Assembly (NCBI GenBank): GCA_030432295.1
Contig: JAUIHI010000007.1
Location: 62,001 to 126,000 of the forward strand
Direction of reading: 5' to 3'
Source of the DNA: Anaerolineae bacterium
GTDB taxonomy: Bacteria > Chloroflexota > Anaerolineae > Caldilineales > Caldilineaceae
Length of the DNA: 64,000 bases
How positions within the stretch are numbered: position 1 is the first letter of the stretch; each line of letters starts with the position of its first letter. Shown one piece after another: positions 34,106-42,346 of the stretch. The notes under the pieces were generated by a model, which did not search any database, was not told where the DNA came from, and saw only the letters and a list, made by a program, of their open reading frames with translations. Both the position numbers and the translations under genes were made by a program.

Positions 34106-35058
34106 GCGAGCGCAGCCAGCGGATCGTCGCGCCGATTGTGATTTTCGTGGTCATTTTTCTGGCCTGGGAAGGGCTGGTCACAGCCTTGCGGATTGAGCAA
34201 TTTCTGCTGCCCAAGCCGACGGCCATCCTTTCCAATCTGGTGCGGGTGATCCGGATCGACACAGCCGACACAACCGTTCTGGCTGACAATGAAGCCGCTG
34301 CCCTCCTGCGGGTCAACCGGCTGCTGGTGGACCTGCCCGGCGACATTTCCCCGGAGGTGTTGGCCCCGTTAGAGGAAGCCCACATCGCCGAATTCCGCCA
34401 GGGCAGCCGCCGGGTGCTGCTGTCGCGCGGGGTGAATCTGACGCCGATTTTGCAGGCAAGCTGGTATACGCTGAAAGAGGCGTTGGGCGGGCTGGCGTTG
34501 GGCGGGATTGCCGGTGTGCTGGTGGCCCTGGCCACGGCCCGCTGGACAGCCACGCGAGAGGCACTGCTCCCCTTTGCCATCGCCGCCAACTCTATGCCGA
34601 TTATCGCCTTTGCGCCGATTTTCAACAATTGGTTTGGCATCGACAATCCCTTTTCCAAAATGGCGATTGTGGCGGTGATGGTCTTCTTCCCCCTGATGAT
34701 CAATACCGTGCGCGGGCTGGTCTCCGTGCCACCCCGCAGCCTGGAATTGATGCGTTCCTATGCGGCCAGCGAGTTCGCCATTCTCTTCAAAGCCCGCATC
34801 CCCAATGCCCTGCCCTATCTTTTCAGCGGCTTGAAAGTGGCCGGTGCGCTGGCGATGATCGGCGCGATTGTGGGGGAGTATTTCGGTGGTCCCCGCATTG
34901 CTCTGGGCGTCTTTATCACCCAGGAAGCCGCGCTCTTTCGTTTTGCCTCGGCCTGGGCCGCTATCTTCAGCGCCTGCCTGATGGGCATCAGCATCTATCT
35001 GCTCATCCTCCTGGCCGAGCGGCTGGCTATGCCCTGGCATTCGTCGTTTCGTGAATAA
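34102..35058 (+). CDS. ABC transporter permease, SsuC/ThiX-like
   Basis: 318 residues, starting in an ATGA overlap with the ATPase stop. It has a hydrophobic N-terminus (about 11-30), an unusual 80-residue soluble insert (about 55-120) before the permease core, and then the binding-protein-dependent permease region with LKEALGGLALGGIAGVLVAL and the coupling stretch ELMRSYAASEFAILFKARIP. Five to six hydrophobic segments. The insert is longer than in typical SsuC proteins. It forms the channel of this importer. Confidence 0.92.
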   Translation: MSERSQRIVAPIVIFVVIFLAWEGLVTALRIEQFLLPKPTAILSNLVRVIRIDTADTTVLADNEAAALLRVNRLLVDLPGDISPEVLAPLEEAHIAEFRQGSRRVLLSRGVNLTPILQASWYTLKEALGGLALGGIAGVLVALATARWTATREALLPFAIAANSMPIIAFAPIFNNWFGIDNPFSKMAIVAVMVFFPLMINTVRGLVSVPPRSLELMRSYAASEFAILFKARIPNALPYLFSGLKVAGALAMIGAIVGEYFGGPRIALGVFITQEAALFRFASAWAAIFSACLMGISIYLLILLAERLAMPWHSSFRE

Positions 35059-35127
35059 CTATTGGGTATTGGGTATTTGGTTGTGGAAGCGAATCGTATC
35101 CACTGCCAAATATCCAATACCCAATAG
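35059..35127 (+). repeat. Intergenic hairpin of repeated TATTGGG words between permease and binding-protein genes
   Basis: Arms 35059-35080 and 35106-35127 pair over 22 bases with one G-U, enclosing a 25-base loop. Each arm is a doubled ATTGGGTATT word. It begins one base after the permease stop and ends 40 bases before the start of the binding-protein gene, so it could act as an attenuator or protect the downstream messenger. Confidence 0.7.
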
Positions 35128-35166
35128 CCTTTGCCCCGTGTCTATTCGTTCCCAAAGGAGAGATGT

Positions 35167-36348
35167 ATGAAGAAGCGTTTTCTGTTTGTTCTGCTGGCTC
35201 TGCTGATTGTGGCAGTGGCCGGATGTGCGTCACCGGCTGCACCCGCCGCGCCAGCCGCGGCACCGGCATCTGGAGGAGTGGCTGCGCCTGCCGCCGAAGC
35301 TGCCCCTACCGCTGCTCCCGCTGACGAAGGCTGTGCTGAGATGACACCGGTCAAACTCCAGTTGCAGTGGGTGACCCAATCCCAGTTCGCCGGCTACTTT
35401 GCCGCGGTGGATCAGGGCTTCTACGCGGCCCACTGTCTGGATGTGACGATTCTGGAAGGCGCGGTGGATATTGTGCCCCAGCAGGTGGTGGCTTCCGGTC
35501 AGGCTGAATTCGGACTGGCCTGGGTTCCCAAAGTGCTGGCCTCCCGCTCGGAAGGGGCTGATCTGGTCAACATCGGCCAGGTCTTCCAGCGCAGCGGCAC
35601 ACTGGAAGTCTCCTGGGCCGACAACCCGGTGGCGACGGTGGCCGATATGCGGGGCAAGCGCATCGGCACCTGGGGCTTTGGCAACGAGCACGAACTCTTT
35701 GCGGCCATGCGCGCCGAGGGCATCGACCCCAACAATGCCGACGACGTGACGGTCATTCAGCAGAGCTTCGATATGCTGGCCCTGCTCAACCGGGAGTTGG
35801 ACGCGGCCGAGGCCATGACCTACAACGAATACGCCCAGGTGCTGGAAGCCATCAACCCGGAGACCGGCGAACTCTACACGTCGGAAGACCTGACGGTCAT
35901 CAATTTCAATGACGTGGGCACGGCGATGTTGCAGGATCACGTCTTTGCCCGGGAATCCTGGCTGGCGGAAGAGGGCCACGAGGATGTGGCCGTGCGCTTC
36001 CTGGCCGCCAGTTTCCAGGGGTGGCAGTGGTGTCGGGATGAGATCGACGCCTGTGTGCAGGTGGTGCTGGACAACGGCCCGACCCTCGGCCAGAGCCACA
36101 TGACCTGGCAGTTGAATGAGATCAACAAACTGATCTGGCCCTCCCCCGCAGGGATCGGTGTGATGGATCAGGCGTTGTGGGATCAGACAGTGGCTGTGTC
36201 CCTGGAGAGCGGCATTATCCCCGAAGCACCCGGCGACGGAGCCTTCCGCACAGACCTGGCGCTGAAGGCGTTGGAAATGGTGGAGGGCGACACCACCGGC
36301 GCAGATTACCAGCCCATCACAGTGGAACTGGTAGAGGGCGGCGAGTAG
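35167..36348 (+). CDS. THI5/NMT1-like ABC transporter substrate-binding lipoprotein
   Basis: 393 residues from the ATG at 35167, preceded by AAAGGAG; the open frame starts 12 codons earlier but without a binding site. The lipobox is VAVAGC, followed by an Ala/Pro-rich tether. The mature part has VKLQLQWVTQSQFAGYFAA, and GQAEFGLAWVPKVLASR, the pattern of periplasmic THI5-like proteins that bind thiamine pyrimidine precursors, or riboflavin in the RibY branch described in Chloroflexota. Which ligand applies here is open. It is the last gene of the three-gene importer and is followed by a strong terminator. Confidence 0.88.
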   Translation: MKKRFLFVLLALLIVAVAGCASPAAPAAPAAAPASGGVAAPAAEAAPTAAPADEGCAEMTPVKLQLQWVTQSQFAGYFAAVDQGFYAAHCLDVTILEGAVDIVPQQVVASGQAEFGLAWVPKVLASRSEGADLVNIGQVFQRSGTLEVSWADNPVATVADMRGKRIGTWGFGNEHELFAAMRAEGIDPNNADDVTVIQQSFDMLALLNRELDAAEAMTYNEYAQVLEAINPETGELYTSEDLTVINFNDVGTAMLQDHVFARESWLAEEGHEDVAVRFLAASFQGWQWCRDEIDACVQVVLDNGPTLGQSHMTWQLNEINKLIWPSPAGIGVMDQALWDQTVAVSLESGIIPEAPGDGAFRTDLALKALEMVEGDTTGADYQPITVELVEGGE

Positions 36349-36391
36349 GCCAAATATATTCCCTTGAACTGAACGGCAATTGAAGATAAGC

Positions 36392-36436
36392 AAAAGGGGG
36401 AGGGAAGAATCGATATCGATTCTTCCCTCCCTTTTT
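36392..36436 (+). terminator. Rho-independent terminator of the THI5-like importer operon
   Basis: A palindrome centred at 36414/36415 with 22-base arms (AGGGAAGAATCGAT core; two G-U pairs in the outer stem) is followed directly by TTTTT at 36432-36436. It lies 44 bp after the stop of the binding-protein gene. Confidence 0.9.
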
Positions 36437-36475
36437 GGAAACTGATTCCGCTGGTTTGCTACGAGAAGCCATTGA

Positions 36476-36484
36476 AGACACGCC
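36476..36484. repeat. Left target-site duplication, AGACACGCC
   Basis: AGACACGCC at 36476-36484 directly abuts the left end of the MITE-like element and is repeated exactly at 36698-36706 on the other side. Confidence 0.85.
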
Positions 36485-36697
36485 GGGTGCAATTCAAGTT
36501 CGGGGCAGGTTGTGGTTGCGACGATCGCTCCGGGCTAAAGACCCGGAGCTATTGAGCGGCGCCCCCTAAACGGGGCTGCAAGAGAGCCGAGCAGAGGACG
36601 GATAAGCCGGATTTATCCGGCGTGGCTCGATAGCCCGGTGTCTTTAGCACCGGGCGGCACAGACGATTCTACTTCGCCCCAAATCTGAATTGCACCC
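36485..36697. mobile_element. MITE-like non-autonomous element, 213 bp, with 12-bp perfect terminal inverted repeats
   Basis: The left end GGGTGCAATTCA (36485-36496) is the exact complement of TGAATTGCACCC (36686-36697). Extending to 22 bases the two ends still match in 19 positions and both finish in a GGGGC. The element is flanked by a 9-bp perfect direct repeat, the mark of transposition; 9-bp duplications are made by several transposase families (for example IS1- and IS5-like). No transposase is encoded. The inside holds four hairpins: GCTCCGGG-ctaaaga-CCCGGAGC (36527-36549), GCCCC-ctaaac-GGGGC (36561-36576), GCCGGAT-tt-ATCCGGC (36606-36621), and GCCCGGTG-tctttag-CACCGGGC (36633-36655). 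The first and last have loops that are complements of each other. It sits directly before the promoter of the 36816 gene. Confidence 0.85.
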
Positions 36698-36706
36698 AGA
36701 CACGCC
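36698..36706. repeat. Right target-site duplication, AGACACGCC
   Basis: Exact copy of the 9 bases at 36476-36484, abutting the right end of the element at 36697. Confidence 0.85.
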
Positions 36707-36713
36707 AATCCAG

Positions 36714-36742
36714 TAGACGCCGCTCCGCTTCTCGCGTATAAT
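36714..36742 (+). promoter_or_regulatory. Promoter with consensus -10, next to the MITE-like element
   Basis: TAGACG (36714-36719) and TATAAT (36737-36742) are 17 bases apart. The -10 is perfect, the -35 has four of six consensus bases. It would serve the gene starting at 36816 and lies 8 bases outside the right target duplication. Confidence 0.55.
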
Positions 36743-36815
36743 AGGCCATCCCCCCAACGGATGCCCTGTGCGGAGCGGCTGGCTTTGACTGGCTGGCAGA
36801 GTTGTGGAGTTGGAG

Positions 36816-38255
36816 ATGGCAAAGCAGGAAGAGATCGTTCGCTGGCAGTTCTTGCTGGACGAAGATCGGTGGGAGAGTCGAACAGTCGAAGAGTATCCCC
36901 TCGACCAGTCGAACGCCCCCGATGCAAACCCGGCGAGTCGGGCGCGGGCAATCCGCTTTTGGGCGTTGACTGTCACGGCCGTCTTCCTGGCCGGATCGGT
37001 TTCCCTCTTTTGGCTCTGGCGAGAGGCCCAGGCCGGGCTGGAAGAGGTGCGGGACCAACTCACCGCAGCCATCGAACTGGAGATATGGGCGGACGAACGG
37101 GGAGATCGGGCGATGGCCGCGGGTCTGCTGGACGCAAATGCCAGCCCGACCTGGCGCAACCAGAATATCAGCCGCTTCTTTCCCCTGCCAGATGGGGACG
37201 AACGTCAGATTTCAGCTCACATCGCCGACTTTGAGCTTCAGGACGACCGCGCTCTGGTCACAGTCGTTGTGACAGACAGCCGCCTGGCGGTCCCTTATCA
37301 GGAGACACGGGTCTACCGGAAGACAAAAACCGGGTGGGTCCGCACAGCACCCAGCGCAGACTTTTGGGGCGTATGGGAAAGCCAGGAAAGCACCTATTTC
37401 GTCTTTCGCTATCGCACCCGGGACCGGGACGCTGTGACAGCCGCGGCCCCGGAGATCGACCGGCTCTACGAGCGGGTAGTCCGAAGTCTTGGGTTGCCCA
37501 TCGACTCGGGGCGCGAAAAGATTGCGGTCGAGGTACGTATCAGCGGCACAGTTGCACAGAGCAGCACCCGCAACAGCAACGGACGCGTCCTGGCGGTCGC
37601 TTCCCCCCAACTGCTGCCTCGCCCTCTGGGACTTTCCGCCGAAGCGGCGCTCGCCCAGTCTGTACTCTATCAGATCATCAATCTGACTATCTGGGAACGG
37701 ATGGACAATGTCCCCGGCGACTGGCAATCGATCCGCAGCGGGCTTCGCCTCTGGCTGATTTGGGAGGCAGACGGTGTTCTGGCCCAATCCCGCGGCGATG
37801 TTGTGCGTTGGCTCTACGAGGAAAGTATGGCTCCCTGGGAGAAAGGCTATTCAGGCCGCCCCCAGAACTACGACGCCATCTGCCAGGGCTTCTGGCTGTG
37901 GCAGCTACATCCTTACGAAATCGGTGTTCCTTTGACCTGTGACCAGACCGAAGGGCAACTTTTCACGCCGGTCAGGATGCCTGTCCAACTGCGACAATTG
38001 CCCATGCCCGAAATGGATCCCGAATTCCGCGGCGCGTGGACACGGCTGAATACAGGCCGGGCCATTGCCCTGGCCACCCTTTTCGATTTCGTGGACAATA
38101 CCTACGGGCCTGCCTCTGTGCCCGCACTATTGGCCCAGACACCGGACTATCTGCGCTGGCACGGCCTTGTCTCCAGCACACTGGACGTCTCTGCCGCAGA
38201 ATTTGAGGCAGAGTGGCAGGCTCACATGCGTCTGCTGGCCGGGCTTGAACAATAA
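36816..38255 (+). CDS. Membrane-anchored protein with NTF2-like and degenerate peptidase_MA-like domains
   Basis: 479 residues from the ATG at 36816 (GGAG six bases before); a GTG at 36804 is possible. One hydrophobic segment (about residues 43-65) anchors it. Next comes an NTF2-like region (about 70-180), then a region like the gluzincin-type peptidase_MA domain (about 190-475), with the C-terminal pattern LATLFDFVDNTYG ... AAEFEAEWQAHM. The zinc motif HExxH expected before this is not present; at its place is AEAALAQSVLYQII. So it is probably inactive as a protease. Function unknown. A MITE-like element lies upstream. Confidence 0.55.
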   Translation: MAKQEEIVRWQFLLDEDRWESRTVEEYPLDQSNAPDANPASRARAIRFWALTVTAVFLAGSVSLFWLWREAQAGLEEVRDQLTAAIELEIWADERGDRAMAAGLLDANASPTWRNQNISRFFPLPDGDERQISAHIADFELQDDRALVTVVVTDSRLAVPYQETRVYRKTKTGWVRTAPSADFWGVWESQESTYFVFRYRTRDRDAVTAAAPEIDRLYERVVRSLGLPIDSGREKIAVEVRISGTVAQSSTRNSNGRVLAVASPQLLPRPLGLSAEAALAQSVLYQIINLTIWERMDNVPGDWQSIRSGLRLWLIWEADGVLAQSRGDVVRWLYEESMAPWEKGYSGRPQNYDAICQGFWLWQLHPYEIGVPLTCDQTEGQLFTPVRMPVQLRQLPMPEMDPEFRGAWTRLNTGRAIALATLFDFVDNTYGPASVPALLAQTPDYLRWHGLVSSTLDVSAAEFEAEWQAHMRLLAGLEQ

Positions 38256-38268
38256 TTTGCCCGTTATC

Positions 38269-38306
38269 AGAAGTTCGACTTTTTCAGAAAAAGTCGAACT
38301 TCTTTT
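38269..38306 (+). terminator. Hairpin with T-run just before a GT2 gene
   Basis: AGAAGTTCGACTTTTT (38269-38284) pairs perfectly with 38288-38303 around a 3-base loop, and TTT follows. It lies 13 bp after the preceding stop and 27 bp before the GT2 start at 38331, so no promoter fits between hairpin and gene; any promoter of that gene would be upstream of the hairpin. Confidence 0.75.
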
Positions 38307-38330
38307 CCGTCAAAGTTTCCAGGTTTTCCT

Positions 38331-39503
38331 ATGCGCACAGTTTCGGTCATCATTCCCCTATGGAACGGCGAAAAGTGGATTCGACCTTGCCTGACCGCGC
38401 TGACAAGACAAGCCGAGGCCGCTGCATTTGCCCTGGAAGTGATTGTAGTGGACAATGGCTCCCAAGACAGCGCGCCAGACAGCATAGCGAAAGCTTTTCC
38501 CGCCGTCCATCTGATCCGCAATGGGCAGAATCGGGGCTTTGCCGGGGGCTGCAATGTGGGACTGGCCGAGGCTACGGGCGATGTGCTGGTCCTGCTCAAT
38601 CAGGACACAGTTGTCCAGCCGGGCTGGCTGGCCGGACTGGTGGCCGCGGTAGACCAGCCGGGTGTGGGCGTGGCCGGTTCCCTGGCCCTGCTGGCCGACG
38701 GCGTGACGATTCAGCACGCGGGTGGTGTGGTGGATTTACCCCTGGGCATCGCCCGCCATGCAGGCTACGGCCAAGCACTCGACAGTCGCTGGCAGTCTGG
38801 CGCGGACGTGCGATTTGTCACCGGGGCTTCGCTGGCTATGCGCAGAGAGGTGCTGGAAGCCATCGGCCCGCTGGACGAGGACTTTTGGCCGGGTTATTAC
38901 GAAGATGTGGATTTCTGCTGGCGGGCACGGGACGCAGGCTACCGCATCCGCTATTCGCCCGATTCGGTGTTAACCCACGCCGAGAGCGGCTCTTTTACTG
39001 ACCCGATATACACAGCCTGGGCACGGCTGCGGGGGCGGTTGTACTTCTGTCTGAAGCACCTGCCCATCCCGTTTTTATTGGACGATTTTCTGCCCGCCGA
39101 GACCGAATACTGTCCGACTGTATTGGCCGGTGATTCCTATGGACAGATCGCACGTGCCTATTTGGAGGCAATCCCGATGGCAGTTGAAGTGTGGCCCCGG
39201 CGAGGCGCAACCAGTGAGCAGATAGGCGCGGCTGTCCGCGGTCTGGCCCGGCTCTGCCCTCCTTTGTCACCGATGGAAGATAGCTTGGGCGTGTTGCCCG
39301 ACCCAGGGCAGCCCCTGCTCACCCCCTCCCCGTTGGACCGAATTCCTCTGCTGGGCCGGGCGCGGAGCGCGCTGCACCGCTTGGCAATCTTCTACAGCGA
39401 ACGACGCCAGCGGGAACTGTTGGCAGTACTTCGCGCCGACCGCGCCCGCATCCGCCGCCTGGAAGCCGAGATCGCCCAATCCCACAGGAACCCCTCCGCA
39501 TGA
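38331..39503 (+). CDS. Family 2 glycosyltransferase
   Basis: 390 residues. GT2 motifs: VIIPLWNGEKWI, IVVDNGSQDSAPDSI, LNQDTVVQPGWL with the metal-binding acidic residues, and GPLDEDFWPGYYEDVDFCWR. The C-terminus (about 330-390) is basic and helical. It overlaps the next GT4 gene by 4 bp, so the pair is translationally coupled and probably adds consecutive sugars. It belongs to a block of five glycosyltransferase-like genes on the plus strand. Confidence 0.92.
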   Translation: MRTVSVIIPLWNGEKWIRPCLTALTRQAEAAAFALEVIVVDNGSQDSAPDSIAKAFPAVHLIRNGQNRGFAGGCNVGLAEATGDVLVLLNQDTVVQPGWLAGLVAAVDQPGVGVAGSLALLADGVTIQHAGGVVDLPLGIARHAGYGQALDSRWQSGADVRFVTGASLAMRREVLEAIGPLDEDFWPGYYEDVDFCWRARDAGYRIRYSPDSVLTHAESGSFTDPIYTAWARLRGRLYFCLKHLPIPFLLDDFLPAETEYCPTVLAGDSYGQIARAYLEAIPMAVEVWPRRGATSEQIGAAVRGLARLCPPLSPMEDSLGVLPDPGQPLLTPSPLDRIPLLGRARSALHRLAIFYSERRQRELLAVLRADRARIRRLEAEIAQSHRNPSA

Positions 39504-40816
39504 CCCATCTGCTCGTAGTTGTCCCTGCCTACGCGCCCTTTGTGGGTGGAGCGCAGACCTTTTGCCGTGCAATGGCCCGGCGGCTGGTGGCGGACGGCCA
39601 CCGGGTGACAGTGCTGACCTCCAACGCGCAACAGGTGGATGACTTTTGGTCGCCGCCGCCAGCGATCCGGGACGATCTGCCCCCACACGAAGAAATGGAC
39701 GGCGCACAGATCATCCGTCTCTCCCTGGACTACCCCTGGCCCGCACCCTGGCGTTTTGGGATTCTGCGCCGGGCAACCCATCTTTTTGCCCGTCTGCCCC
39801 TGGCCGCTGCCTGGCAAAAAGCTATCCTAAGACATTTCGCCCCTTCCCTGCCGCCCCTTTTCGGTCTACAATCAGAGTTGCCCCCAGCCATTGCCGACGC
39901 AGATTTGGTGTTGATTGTGGACGCAAGCTGGGATGGGCTTTTTGTGGAAGCAGCCCAGGCCGCCTTTGCCCAGGGCAAACCGGTGGTCGCCGTCCCGCTG
40001 ATCCATACGGGCAGCCCAGCCATCACCGCCCGTTTCCGCATGGCCCACCAGACCGCCGTCTACCGGCGGGCCGCGGCGGTCATCGCTCTTTCCCAGCCGG
40101 AGAAGGCGCTGATGACCGAATGGGGTGTGGACCAGGCCAAGCTCCACGTCCTGGCGATGGGTGTCGATCCAATGGACGGGGATGAAGTCCGCCGCAATCG
40201 GGTGACTGTGCGCCAGCGCTACAAACTTCCGGCTCCTTTCGTGCTTTTTCTGGGTGCAGCTACCTATGACAAAGGCGCGTTTACCCTGGCTGAGGCTGTG
40301 GCAGAGTTGGCGCGAAAGGGCGAAATTGTCGAAATTGTCTGTGCCGGTTCCCAGCAGCACCAGTTGGCTGTGTTCCTAGACATATTTCCGCCTGCTACAC
40401 GTGCTATCCTGAAAGAGCGCATTCATCTGCTGGGCCAGGTGAACGAGGGGACAAAGCAGGCGCTGTTGGCCGAATGCGTGGCCCTGGCCCTGCCCAGCCG
40501 GGTCGATTCCTTTGGGATTGTCCTGCTGGAAGCCTGGCAGCACGCCAAACCGGTAGTGGCCGCGGCAGTCGGGGGGCCAGCCACACTTGTGGTCCACGAA
40601 GAGACGGGTCTGCTCGTTCCCTTTGGCGATTCCAGGGCACTGGCCTCGGCCCTGCAACGCCTTTTCAACGAACCCGAACTGGCTGCTCGCTTAGGGGCCA
40701 GTGGCCGCCAAACTGTGATCAACCAGTACAAATGGGACAACTGCTATGACGCTTTTTCTCGAATTGCCGCCGGCGCCTGCCGGCCCACCCCAGGAACCGA
40801 TGATGAGCGTCTCTAG
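39500..40816 (+). CDS. Family 4 glycosyltransferase
   Basis: 438 residues. It starts with VVVPAYAPFVGGAQTFCRAMAR, the acceptor-side loop of GT4, and has APFVLFLGAATYDKGAFTLAEA and SRVDSFGIVLLEAWQHAKPVV, the donor site with its conserved Glu. Start overlaps the GT2 stop by 4 bp; the C-terminal 17 bp overlap the next GT4 gene. It likely works with its neighbours on the same glycan in the cytoplasm. Confidence 0.92.
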   Translation: MTHLLVVVPAYAPFVGGAQTFCRAMARRLVADGHRVTVLTSNAQQVDDFWSPPPAIRDDLPPHEEMDGAQIIRLSLDYPWPAPWRFGILRRATHLFARLPLAAAWQKAILRHFAPSLPPLFGLQSELPPAIADADLVLIVDASWDGLFVEAAQAAFAQGKPVVAVPLIHTGSPAITARFRMAHQTAVYRRAAAVIALSQPEKALMTEWGVDQAKLHVLAMGVDPMDGDEVRRNRVTVRQRYKLPAPFVLFLGAATYDKGAFTLAEAVAELARKGEIVEIVCAGSQQHQLAVFLDIFPPATRAILKERIHLLGQVNEGTKQALLAECVALALPSRVDSFGIVLLEAWQHAKPVVAAAVGGPATLVVHEETGLLVPFGDSRALASALQRLFNEPELAARLGASGRQTVINQYKWDNCYDAFSRIAAGACRPTPGTDDERL

Positions 40817-42146
40817 GCGTCCTTTGGCTGCGGGCGCGCAGGTGGCCGGGTGGACGGTCAGTCTGCCGCCCACACCGCCAGAAGAACAACGGCGGGTTGC
40901 CTTTGTGGTCCACAAATTCCCGCCAGAGAGTGTGGGCGGCACAGAAGTCTACACGTGGGGTCTGGCCAGGGAATTGGCCCACGCCGGCCACGACGTACAC
41001 ATCTTCTATCCCACGCCCGACCTCCTGCCCGGCGACGAACGCATCATCCGAGAGGGCGTCCACCTGTGGCGGGTTCCCCTGCCCGACAGCCGCACCCACG
41101 AAGACCCCATCCGCCAGTATTGGCACACTTTCCGGGATACGACATTTGAGGCCCATTTCCGCGCCTTTCTGGCCGAAGTCCAGCCGGATGTGGTCCACTT
41201 TCAGCACGTCCAGGGTGTATCGGCCCGGCTGCTCGAACTGGCCGAAGGCTATCCCCGGGTGGTCACCCTGCACGACTACTGGTATTTCTGCGCCAACAGT
41301 CAGCTAATCCGACCCGACCGCACCCCCTGTAACGGCCCTTCCACAGGCTGTATGAACTGTGTGGATTGCGCCACAGAACGGGCGGACCTGAATTGGATGC
41401 GGGGGCTGCGTCCGCTGGTTGCTATGCCCTTTGTCTACCGCAACCGCTATCTGCGCCAGATGGCGAAGTCGGTCGATCTCTTTGTGGCTCCCAGCGCCTT
41501 CCTGCGTGACCAATACGTGCGTCACGGCTTCCCCGCCGACCGGATCGTCGTGCTGGAAAACGGGCTGGACGACCGCAAGCTGGTCCAGCGGGCCACAATC
41601 CCCCTGCCCGATCCGCCCGCCCGCCCCCACTTCGGTTTTCTCGGTTCCCTGGCCTGGCAAAAGGGCGTACACATTCTGGTGGAAGCCTTCAATCGGCTGG
41701 GAGATAACGCCTCCCTGACTATCTACGGCAGCGAGCAGACCTTCCCGGATTATGTGGATGAATTGAAGAAACTGGCCCGCCACCCGAATATCCGCTTTGC
41801 CGGGCTGTTGCAGCCCCAGCAGGTGGGCGCGGCTCTGCGCCAGATGGATTGTCTGGTGGTCCCGTCCCTCTGGTACGAGAATTCGCCCCTGGTGATTCAG
41901 GAGGCTTTTGGGGTGGGCACGCCGGTGATTGCCAGCCGTCTGGGCGCGCTGACCGAGAAAGTGGAGGAGGGGCGCACAGGGCGGCTATTTCGGGCCGGGG
42001 ACGTGGACGCGCTGGCGGCTGTGCTGGGCGAAATTGCAGCCGCGCCCGGCGCGCTGCGGGAGATGTCCCGGATGATCCGCCCGGCCCCGGTGATGGCGGA
42101 ACACGCGGCCCGGCTGCTGGAAATGTACGCGCACGTCAATCAATAG
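40800..42146 (+). CDS. Family 4 glycosyltransferase with Cys-rich insert
   Basis: 448 residues from the ATG at 40800 (AGGA eight bases upstream; a second ATG follows at once). Motifs: VVHKFPPESVGGTEVYTWGLAREL, DVVHFQHVQG, HFGFLGSLAWQKGVHIL and VPSLWYENSPLVIQEAFGVGTPV. Between about residues 180 and 215 a Cys-rich segment (YWYFCANSQL, CNGPSTGCMNCVDC) is present; such a four-cysteine insert is common in one GT4 branch and may hold a metal. It overlaps the GT4 gene before it and is followed by a long hairpin. Confidence 0.92.
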   Translation: MMSVSRRPLAAGAQVAGWTVSLPPTPPEEQRRVAFVVHKFPPESVGGTEVYTWGLARELAHAGHDVHIFYPTPDLLPGDERIIREGVHLWRVPLPDSRTHEDPIRQYWHTFRDTTFEAHFRAFLAEVQPDVVHFQHVQGVSARLLELAEGYPRVVTLHDYWYFCANSQLIRPDRTPCNGPSTGCMNCVDCATERADLNWMRGLRPLVAMPFVYRNRYLRQMAKSVDLFVAPSAFLRDQYVRHGFPADRIVVLENGLDDRKLVQRATIPLPDPPARPHFGFLGSLAWQKGVHILVEAFNRLGDNASLTIYGSEQTFPDYVDELKKLARHPNIRFAGLLQPQQVGAALRQMDCLVVPSLWYENSPLVIQEAFGVGTPVIASRLGALTEKVEEGRTGRLFRAGDVDALAAVLGEIAAAPGALREMSRMIRPAPVMAEHAARLLEMYAHVNQ

Positions 42147-42149
42147 CAG

Positions 42150-42242
42150 AAAGATAGGACGCAGATAACGCTGATAAAGATGATTGACGCTGATAAAATC
42201 AGTGCAAATCATTTCTTTCAGCGTTATCTGCGTCCTATCTTT
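42150..42242 (+). repeat. Long intergenic hairpin of doubled GCTGATAA words, terminator-like
   Basis: Arms 42150-42174 and 42218-42242 are perfectly complementary over 25 bases, and with small bulges the stem extends further inward. The loop contains a second copy of the GACGCTGATAAA word; the 20 bases at 42181-42200 recur exactly at 59658-59677. It follows a GT4 stop and precedes a promoter for the next gene. Confidence 0.75.
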
Positions 42243-42298
42243 AATCTTTACCAGTACGGTTTGTGTACCCAAACCGGTTTCTATCTGAGTGGAATTGC

Positions 42299-42307
42299 TG
42301 GTATGAT
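42299..42307 (+). promoter_or_regulatory. Extended -10 promoter, TGG-TATGAT
   Basis: TGG followed by TATGAT (42302-42307) is a good extended -10 element; no clear -35 is seen. Its start would lie about 33 bases before the ATG at 42347. Confidence 0.4.
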
Positions 42308-42346
42308 AGACAGATAGTTGGCCACCAGAAACAGTGGATTTGTCGA

